This document shows, in pieces, positions 5,720 through 9,809 of a stretch of DNA of 9,809 bases. Under the pieces are notes generated by a model. That model had not been told where the DNA came from, did no database searches, and saw nothing but the letters and a program-made list of their open reading frames with translations. Every line of letters starts with the position of its first letter. Positions within the stretch are counted from its first letter, which is position 1. Position numbers and translations under genes: made by a program. Origin of the DNA: Chromatiales bacterium (GTDB lineage Bacteria; Pseudomonadota; Gammaproteobacteria; SZUA-152); contig JALTPW010000625.1 in the NCBI GenBank assembly GCA_026999335.1, positions 1 through 9,809 on the forward strand, read 5' to 3'.

Positions 5720-6679
5720 GTGAAGCTCCAGCAACTGCGTTACATCTGTGAGGTCGCCCGGCGTGGGTTAAATGTGACAACGGCGGCAGAACGCCTGTTT
5801 ACGGCACAGTCCGGGATCAGCACTCAGATCCGCTTGCTGGAAGAAGAGCTCGATGTGCAGATCTTCGAGCGCCACGGCAAACGCCTGACCGGCGTGACGT
5901 CTACCGGCAAGGGTATCATCGAGATGGCTGAACGTATCCTGACCGAGTCAGACAACATCCGCCAATTGGCCCAGCAGGCCAATGACGACAGTCGTGGCAC
6001 CCTCTCCATAGCCACCACTCATACGCAAGCTTACCACGCACTGCCGCCAGTGATTGCTCGCTTCTCACGGGAATTCCCGGGTATCACGCTGCGTATTCAC
6101 CAGGGCGACGTGGCACAGATTCACGAGATGCTGCTGTCGCGCACAGCGGATGTCGCCATCACCACGGCAACCAAGAACATGCCCAACGAATTGGTCATGC
6201 TGCCCTTTCGCGAATGGAACATGGCCGTCATCACGCCGCAGAATCATCCTCTGACTCAGGAAACGGAGTTGACCCTGGAGGCATTGGCCCAGCATCCGCT
6301 GATCACCTATGACCACAGCGTCTCCGGCCGTTCGGCGATCAATCAGGCCTTTACCGATGCCGGCCTGCTGACGACCATCGCGCTCACCGCGCTGGACGCG
6401 GACATCATCAAAAAATACGTCAAGCTGGGACTGGGCGTGGGCCTGATCGCCGAGACGGCGCTGGATAAAACAGAAGATGGTGATCTGGCGGTATTGGAGG
6501 CCGGGCACCTGTTCAAACCCAGCACCAGCTGTATCTGTGTGCACCGTGGACGGCACCTGCGCAGTTACGTCTATTCCTTCATTACCTACATCACGCCGCA
6601 GCTTACCGAAGATGCCGTGGAAGGCATTCTGCGTTGGGAGTCCTCCAAAGGCGAGAATCGCGCCACGGAAACGCCCTGA
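5720..6679 (+). CDS. cysB: CysB-family LysR-type transcriptional regulator
   Basis: LysR-type activator of sulfur assimilation genes, responding to N-acetylserine or sulfate-like ligands in E. coli. The 319 residues match E. coli CysB (324) along almost the whole length. The N-terminal winged helix-turn-helix (about 1-60; MKLQQLRYICEVA, then AAERLFTAQSGISTQIRLLE) leads into the ligand-binding domain. There the ATTHTQ motif puts Thr100, Thr102 and Gln103 at the same numbers as in E. coli CysB, where they contact the bound anion. YVKLGLGVGLIA is also conserved. The start is a GTG at 5720 with AAAGGG 9-14 bases before it; no better ATG fits the family N-terminus. It faces the methyltransferase gene with only 8 bp between stops and no terminator. 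No sulfate-assimilation target gene is in the window, so whether it is strictly CysB or a paralogue such as Cbl is open. Confidence 0.9.
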   Translation: MKLQQLRYICEVARRGLNVTTAAERLFTAQSGISTQIRLLEEELDVQIFERHGKRLTGVTSTGKGIIEMAERILTESDNIRQLAQQANDDSRGTLSIATTHTQAYHALPPVIARFSREFPGITLRIHQGDVAQIHEMLLSRTADVAITTATKNMPNELVMLPFREWNMAVITPQNHPLTQETELTLEALAQHPLITYDHSVSGRSAINQAFTDAGLLTTIALTALDADIIKKYVKLGLGVGLIAETALDKTEDGDLAVLEAGHLFKPSTSCICVHRGRHLRSYVYSFITYITPQLTEDAVEGILRWESSKGENRATETP

Positions 6680-6687
6680 GCGTAGTG

Positions 6688-7296
6688 TCAGTCTGTCTTT
6701 TGCGCCACCAGCAAGGCCTCATTGCGCAGACCGCGTTGCGTATCGCCGATACGGCCCTCCTCACGGTAGACCCGCAGGCGCAGTCCCATGAACAGCTGTA
6801 GCAACTCATTCTCTGCGAGCAGGAAATCCGGATTCGACGGCCCGCCGGGGGCGACCTTGTCGCGGCTAAAGGTCTGGTAGAACAGCAATCCACCGGGACG
6901 TAGCGCAGCCAGCAGTGTTGGGCATAGATCACGTGCGAGGAAGCGACTGACGACGATGACGTCAAAACTCAAAGGTGCCGGCGGTGCGGCCAGCACATCG
7001 CGCACCACGGCGCTCAGCGGTAGCCCGGCGGCGGAAGCGTTCAGTCGCGCGATGGCCACGGGTGAGATATCCCAGGCCTGAGTGCGCAACCCGGCCTGCG
7101 CCAACAGCAGGGCATTGCCGCCCAGGCCGCAGGCCACATCCAGCGCTTCGCCCGCAACCGGCAGCAGGTGGCTGTTTTCCGCCAATACCCGCGCCGCGCC
7201 GGACAGCTCGACTTCGTGGTAGCAATCATCCCATTTGGCGGCCAATGTGCCACTGGCCGTTGCAGCTCGGTTTTTGTTACCAATTGATGTCGACAT
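6688..7296 (-). CDS. class I SAM-dependent methyltransferase (substrate unknown)
   Basis: A 202-residue Rossmann-type methyltransferase. Motif I is ALDVACGLGGNALLLA (about 51-66, the SAM-binding glycine loop). The acidic residue after strand 2 is Asp76 in AWDIS. A motif around FDVIVVSRFL (about 111-120) and the LRPGGLLFYQTF post-motif (about 132-143) follow. The segment GGPSNPDFLLAENELL occurs in a widespread group of small TehB/Methyltransf_25-like proteobacterial methyltransferases of mostly untested function. Start 7296 is preceded by GGCGGGTCAAG, a weak ribosome-binding site. It is convergent with cysB (8 bp apart) and divergent from slyX (99 bp). The fold is certain; the substrate is not, and tellurite or thiopurine activity should not be assumed. 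Confidence 0.82.
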   Translation of the reverse strand: MSTSIGNKNRAATASGTLAAKWDDCYHEVELSGAARVLAENSHLLPVAGEALDVACGLGGNALLLAQAGLRTQAWDISPVAIARLNASAAGLPLSAVVRDVLAAPPAPLSFDVIVVSRFLARDLCPTLLAALRPGGLLFYQTFSRDKVAPGGPSNPDFLLAENELLQLFMGLRLRVYREEGRIGDTQRGLRNEALLVAQKTD

Positions 7297-7340
7297 CTTG
7301 ACCCGCCGAAGTGATTACTCAATGATCAAAGTTATTCTAA

Positions 7341-7366
7341 CCCGAATCTGTCACGAAAGATCCGGG
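7341..7366. repeat. imperfect inverted repeat between methyltransferase and slyX
   Basis: CCCGAATC (7341-7348) and GATCCGGG (7359-7366) pair with one mismatch around a 10-base loop, in the middle of the 99-bp divergent promoter region. It could be an operator or a leader hairpin for either gene. No regulator is suggested by the sequence. Confidence 0.3.
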
Positions 7367-7395
7367 CCGAGTAAATCAAAAGTCGAGTTAAAAAT

Positions 7396-7599
7396 ATGCA
7401 GTCACGACTGACTGATCTGGAAATCCGCTATGCGCATCAGGAAGCGACCCTGGAGGCCGTCAATGAGACCCTGCTGTTGCAGCAGCGCAGTATTGAAGCG
7501 CTGCACGCCGAGCTGGAGCGGATCAAACAGCAGATGCGCGGCCTGAATGCCGGCGAAATGGCCTCGGCTGCGGAAGAAACGCCGCCGCCCCATTACTAA
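7396..7599 (+). CDS. slyX: SlyX family protein
   Basis: A 67-residue, almost wholly helical protein with heptad-like spacing of Leu, Ile and Val (RLTDLEIRYAHQEATLEAVN, then LLLQQRSIEALHAELERIK), the predicted coiled coil of SlyX. It ends in the family's conserved PPPHY. SlyX is widespread in proteobacteria, often near slyD in enterics, and its role is not established. The ribosome-binding site is poor (AGTTAAAAAT before the ATG). It is the first gene of a compact group: its stop (7597-7599) is 10 bases before the DUF3301 start. No slyD is visible here. Confidence 0.88.
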   Translation: MQSRLTDLEIRYAHQEATLEAVNETLLLQQRSIEALHAELERIKQQMRGLNAGEMASAAEETPPPHY

Positions 7600-7609
7600 T
7601 GAATTGGCA

Positions 7610-7966
7610 ATGAACGACTGGCTGTGGTTTTTCCCCCTTGGCGGTGGCCTTTGGTACTGGTGGGACACCCTGCGCACCCGGGAGATCGCCCGTGCCGCCG
7701 GACGTCGAGCCTGCGACCAACGACAGGTGCAATTTCTCGATGATACGGTGGTGCGTACCCGCATCCGTCTGCGCCGCAATGCCCGGGGACATCTACAGCT
7801 CGAACGCCGCTATGATTTTGAATTTGCCAGTGATGGAGAGCGGCGCTACCACGGGCAAATCGACATTTTCGGCAGCCATATCAGCCGTATCGATATGGAG
7901 GCCTACCGCTTTCCCGCCGGGGAAGACGACACAGACGGCAAGACCGACAACGTGACCACTCGATGA
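7610..7966 (+). CDS. DUF3301-type small membrane-anchored protein
   Basis: A 118-residue protein. Its N-terminus (MNDWLWFFPLGGGLWYWWDT) is short, hydrophobic and tryptophan-rich and looks like a membrane anchor. A basic segment with Arg-rich turns (RTREIARAAGRRACDQRQVQ) and a beta-rich part (TRIRLRRNARGHLQLERRYD, FEFASDGERRYHGQIDIFG) follow. This pattern, including RREYDFEF-like and G...I...G elements, matches the DUF3301 family of gammaproteobacteria, whose function is unknown. ATG 7610 is used because the family starts with MND(W/L)L; an open frame extends back to 7547 inside slyX but has no matching features. It overlaps the next gene by four bases (ATGA, 7963-7966), so translation is probably coupled. 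Confidence 0.78.
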   Translation: MNDWLWFFPLGGGLWYWWDTLRTREIARAAGRRACDQRQVQFLDDTVVRTRIRLRRNARGHLQLERRYDFEFASDGERRYHGQIDIFGSHISRIDMEAYRFPAGEDDTDGKTDNVTTR

Positions 7967-8430
7967 GCGACCAGGATTTTCTGCAACAGGCCATCGATCT
8001 GGCCAACCGCTCCGTGGACGAGGGCGGCGGCCCCTTTGGCGCAGTGATCGTGAAACAGGGTGCAGTGATCGGCCGGGGCAACAATCGCGTCACCCTCGAC
8101 AATGATCCCACCGCCCATGCCGAAGTGCAGGCTATCCGTGACGCCTGCCGAAAAGAAAACAACTTTAGTTTGAGTGACTGCGTGCTCTACACCAGTTGCG
8201 AGCCCTGTCCCATGTGCATGGCGGCCATTTACTGGGCGCGGATAGCACGGGTGGTATTCGCCGCCAGTGGCGAGGATGCCAGTCGCGCCGGCTTCGATGA
8301 CCGCTGGATTGCGCGAGAACTCTGCCAACCCTATACCGAGCGCTCACTGCCCGTGGTGCAATGCGTCTGCGAGGACTTCGATAGCAGCTTCCGCAAATGG
8401 ATGGCGTTGGCTGACAAGATACCTTACTGA
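7963..8430 (+). CDS. guaD: guanine deaminase-like nucleoside/nucleobase deaminase (CDA fold)
   Basis: A 155-residue zinc deaminase of the cytidine-deaminase superfamily. HAEVQAIR gives zinc ligand His52 and catalytic Glu54; PCPMCMAAIYWARI gives ligands Cys82 and Cys85. The whole chain follows Bacillus subtilis GuaD, including GGPFGAVIV, NDPTAHAEV, LYTSCEPCPMC, AGFDD and the C-terminal aromatic tail ending KIPY (KKEY in GuaD). The tail favours guanine deaminase (guanine to xanthine, purine salvage) over tRNA adenosine deaminase TadA. Related enzymes deaminate cytosine derivatives or other bases, so the exact substrate is inferred. The start overlaps the DUF3301 stop. It is the last gene of the slyX group, and REPIN 2 begins 20 bases after its stop. 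Confidence 0.82.
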   Translation: MSDQDFLQQAIDLANRSVDEGGGPFGAVIVKQGAVIGRGNNRVTLDNDPTAHAEVQAIRDACRKENNFSLSDCVLYTSCEPCPMCMAAIYWARIARVVFAASGEDASRAGFDDRWIARELCQPYTERSLPVVQCVCEDFDSSFRKWMALADKIPY

Positions 8431-8450
8431 ATATTGGCCCTGATTATCCA

Positions 8451-8561
8451 GTAGGAGCGGGCCATGCCCGCGATGGCCAATGGCATCGGGGTAGAAATAT
8501 CCTACAAGTGCTTTGATTCAGCCGAGACGTGAAAACCATCGCGGGCATGGCCCGCTCCTAC
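8451..8561. repeat. REPIN 2: second inverted REP pair, identical arms
   Basis: Arms at 8451-8476 and 8536-8561 are perfect reverse complements and identical to those of REPIN 1 over all 26 bases. The 59-base spacer is different and longer. It again holds a small GTAG...CTAC stem (about 8491-8507), so the internal layout resembles REPIN 1. It occupies almost the whole gap between the convergent guaD-like and pyrK-like genes and may also block read-through from either side. Confidence 0.9.
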
Positions 8562-8577
8562 ACAAACTTCGGCGACC

Positions 8578-9465
8578 TCAAGCCGCTGGAAACACCGCAG
8601 CCGCCTCAAACACCGGCCCATCCACACAGACGCGCTGCATGGCCGGGCCGCCGGGTGTCTGTACTTCCACCACACAACCGGCGCAGCCGCCGACGCCGCA
8701 GGCCATGAATTCTTCCAGCGACACCTGACAGGGCAGCCGGTATTCCCGCGCCAGGGCGGCGACGGCCTCCAGCATGGGGTGCGGGCCACAGGTGAACACG
8801 GCGACTTCCTTACGCTGTTCGTTGTCGAGGTTGTCCAACCAGGCGCGCGCCAGCTCTGTGACATAGCCCTCGAAGGTGCCGGGATAGCCCTGCTGACTGG
8901 CCAGGCGCGAGGCGATACCCCAGTCATCGAGCAGCGGCATGGCGGCGATCACCCCCTCGGGCATGCCCGGCACCATGATCTGCGACGGCTGTGCCTTGAA
9001 CGGAAACGGCACCTCGGAACCCATGATGACGAAGGGTTCGTAAGCCCCCTTCACCTCGCGTAGGCGGTCGGCGAGGAATACCATCGGTGGCATGCCCACA
9101 CCGCCGCCGATGAGCAGTGGGCGGCGGTGGGTCATATGTGATTCAAAGGTCTTGCCGATGGGGCCGAGGATGCTCAGCATCTCGTCCACGCGGCGGGCGG
9201 CGAGGCGGCGGGTGCCGACACCCAGCACCTTGAAGAGGAAATCCACCCAACCGGCCCGGGCGTCCACACGCATGATGGAGATGGGCCGGCGCAGGGGCAG
9301 GTCGGGGTCACACTGGATATGGGCGAACTGCCCCGGCCCGGCGCTGGCGGCCATCTGCGGCGCATGCACGCGCAGGATGACCTGGTCGCCTTCGTGTCCT
9401 TGGCGTTCGAGGATACGAGCGTTTTCAACGTGGATGGTATCGCGGTGGGAGCGTTTGTTGGGCAT
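8578..9465 (-). CDS. pyrK: PyrK-like dihydroorotate dehydrogenase electron-transfer protein (FAD, 2Fe-2S)
   Basis: A 295-residue ferredoxin-reductase-type flavoprotein. Order: N-terminal FAD domain with PGQFAHIQ and the flavin motif RRPIS (59-63); NAD-binding domain with LLIGGGVGMPP (117-127) and TCGPHP (225-230); and a C-terminal 2Fe-2S cluster with ACGVGGCAGC and VCVDGPVF (Cys256, 261, 264, 280), the PyrK signature. In type 1B dihydroorotate dehydrogenase, PyrK passes electrons from dihydroorotate on PyrD to NAD+. It is a little longer than typical PyrK (about 255-265 residues). ATG 9465 is chosen because it precedes the first conserved residues; GGTGA lies upstream. No pyrD is adjacent. 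Most gammaproteobacteria use the quinone-linked PyrD, so it may serve another oxidoreductase or a distant PyrD. Confidence 0.85.
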   Translation of the reverse strand: MPNKRSHRDTIHVENARILERQGHEGDQVILRVHAPQMAASAGPGQFAHIQCDPDLPLRRPISIMRVDARAGWVDFLFKVLGVGTRRLAARRVDEMLSILGPIGKTFESHMTHRRPLLIGGGVGMPPMVFLADRLREVKGAYEPFVIMGSEVPFPFKAQPSQIMVPGMPEGVIAAMPLLDDWGIASRLASQQGYPGTFEGYVTELARAWLDNLDNEQRKEVAVFTCGPHPMLEAVAALAREYRLPCQVSLEEFMACGVGGCAGCVVEVQTPGGPAMQRVCVDGPVFEAAAVFPAA

Positions 9466-9512
9466 GGTATTGGTCACCGGGGTCGGTAGAGGGTTGTCAG
9501 GCCGGTAATGGT

Positions 9513-9538
9513 ATTCGCGAATGAACGCGAATGGGCAC
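9513..9538 (-). repeat. dispersed 26-bp repeat, copy A (inverted)
   Basis: The reverse complement of this segment reads GTGCCCATTCGCGTTCATTC followed by GCGAAT. It matches copy C at 9723-9748 in 23 of 26 positions, in opposite orientation. It lies in the untranslated stretch upstream of the pyrK-like gene. Confidence 0.7.
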
Positions 9539-9563
9539 AAATGAAAGGATTATACGACATCAT

Positions 9564-9584
9564 CGTTGGCGTCTATTCGCGGAC
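9564..9584 (+). repeat. dispersed repeat, copy B (partial)
   Basis: CGTTGGCGTCTATTCGCGGA matches the core of copy C (CATTGGCGTTCATTCGCGGA) at most positions, 17 of 21 across the whole element, in the same orientation. It is the most diverged of the three copies. Confidence 0.5.
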
Positions 9585-9619
9585 ACTTTCCAGTGCCAGC
9601 AAACTCGATGCTGCTCTTC

Positions 9620-9667
9620 GTGCACACGGTACACGCTACGAGTACGTGTAGTGTGCGCCGTGCGCAC
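9620..9667. repeat. imperfect palindrome of the TGTAGTGTGCGC family (copy 2)
   Basis: The right arm 9647-9667 is the repeat also seen at 4382-4402 (20 of 21). The left arm 9620-9640 (starts GTGCACACGG) is a diverged reverse complement of it, 16 of 21 positions. The two arms with a 6-base centre form a REPIN-like inverted pair. Each arm has its own smaller palindrome (GTGCGC-CGT-GCGCAC on the right). Confidence 0.55.
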
Positions 9668-9722
9668 AATGACCCCTTGCATCGGCGCCGTGTTTGTCGA
9701 AGGACTGTCCTTGTGAAAATTG

Positions 9723-9748
9723 GTGTCCATTGGCGTTCATTCGCGGAT
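9723..9748 (+). repeat. dispersed 26-bp repeat, copy C
   Basis: GTGTCCATTGGCGTTCATTC followed by GCGGAT. With copy A, in the opposite orientation, it brackets copy B and the palindrome at 9620-9667. The gap 9466-9758 appears to be made largely of such repeats and contains no gene I can support. Confidence 0.7.
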
Positions 9749-9758
9749 CAAATCGGGC

Positions 9759-9809
9759 TCAGTCACAGCTGTGATAGGTCAGTTCACCGGCCAGCAGGGT
9801 ACAGCTGAC
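9759..9809 (-). CDS. possible C-terminal end of a gene entering from the right edge
   Basis: On the minus strand one frame reads VSCTLLAGELTYHSCD and stops at TGA (9761-9759). The TLLAGELTY pattern resembles the last strand pair of amidohydrolases such as dihydroorotase (often TLV-x-G-x-x-x-Y near the end), which would suit a neighbour of a pyrK-like gene. Sixteen residues are too few for a firm call, and a plus-strand frame is also open here. Confidence 0.25.
   Translation of the reverse strand, partial: VSCTLLAGELTYHSCD

Noticed and set aside
8502..8927. Minus-strand open frame of 141 residues through REPIN 2 into the pyrK-like gene
   Set aside because: Alternative-frame shadow of pyrK; its end contains the translated REP arm (VGAGHARDG), not a conserved motif.
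9513..9748. CRISPR array
   Set aside because: Repeats are in mixed orientation, diverged and unevenly spaced, with no uniform spacers and no cas genes.

Overview
The window reads as a chromosomal segment of a free-living gammaproteobacterium, GC-rich (by eye in the upper 50s percent). The protein set (PyrE, exonuclease III, a CysB-type regulator with the E. coli anion-site residues, SlyX, DUF3301, PilZ) and the Pseudomonas-style REP repeats support this. The genus cannot be read from the sequence; a Chromatiales-like lineage is a guess.

Layout. (1) 1-1662: pyrE on the minus strand, divergent from an xthA/exoA-type exonuclease III gene. (2) 1663-2900: a region of genome decay. A C-terminal scrap of a type I restriction specificity subunit (hsdS, plus strand, internal TAG stop) and an N-terminal scrap of a class I ribonucleotide reductase large subunit (nrdA, minus strand) converge on a REPIN, a pair of inverted 26-bp REP arms at 2204-2300. 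The nrdA scrap still carries its control region: a cobalamin riboswitch close to the E. coli btuB element in its core blocks, and two NrdR-box-like operators 32 bp apart. (3) 3005-4317: an exported tandem-rhodanese protein followed by a PilZ protein. (4) 4318-5719: a small repeat-bearing gap, a terminator, an exported Sel1-repeat protein on the minus strand, and an AT-rich promoter region. (5) 5720-7296: a cysB-like LysR regulator convergent, 8 bp apart, with a class I SAM methyltransferase. (6) 7396-8430: a tight slyX / DUF3301 / guanine-deaminase-like operon. (7) 8431-9809: a second REPIN with identical arms and a different spacer, a PyrK-like dihydroorotate dehydrogenase electron-transfer protein on the minus strand, and a repeat-rich gap with two further repeat families. 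A possible gene end lies at the right edge.

Functional links are mostly local. Nucleotide metabolism recurs (pyrE, pyrK-like, guaD-like, lost nrdA), but these genes are not in one operon. The most unusual part is the 2.2-2.9 kb region: an apparently complete two-layer nrd control region (NrdR operators plus B12 riboswitch) now driving a stub of about 50 nrdA codons that ends inside a REPIN. No complete novel defence system is visible; the restriction gene is only a remnant.
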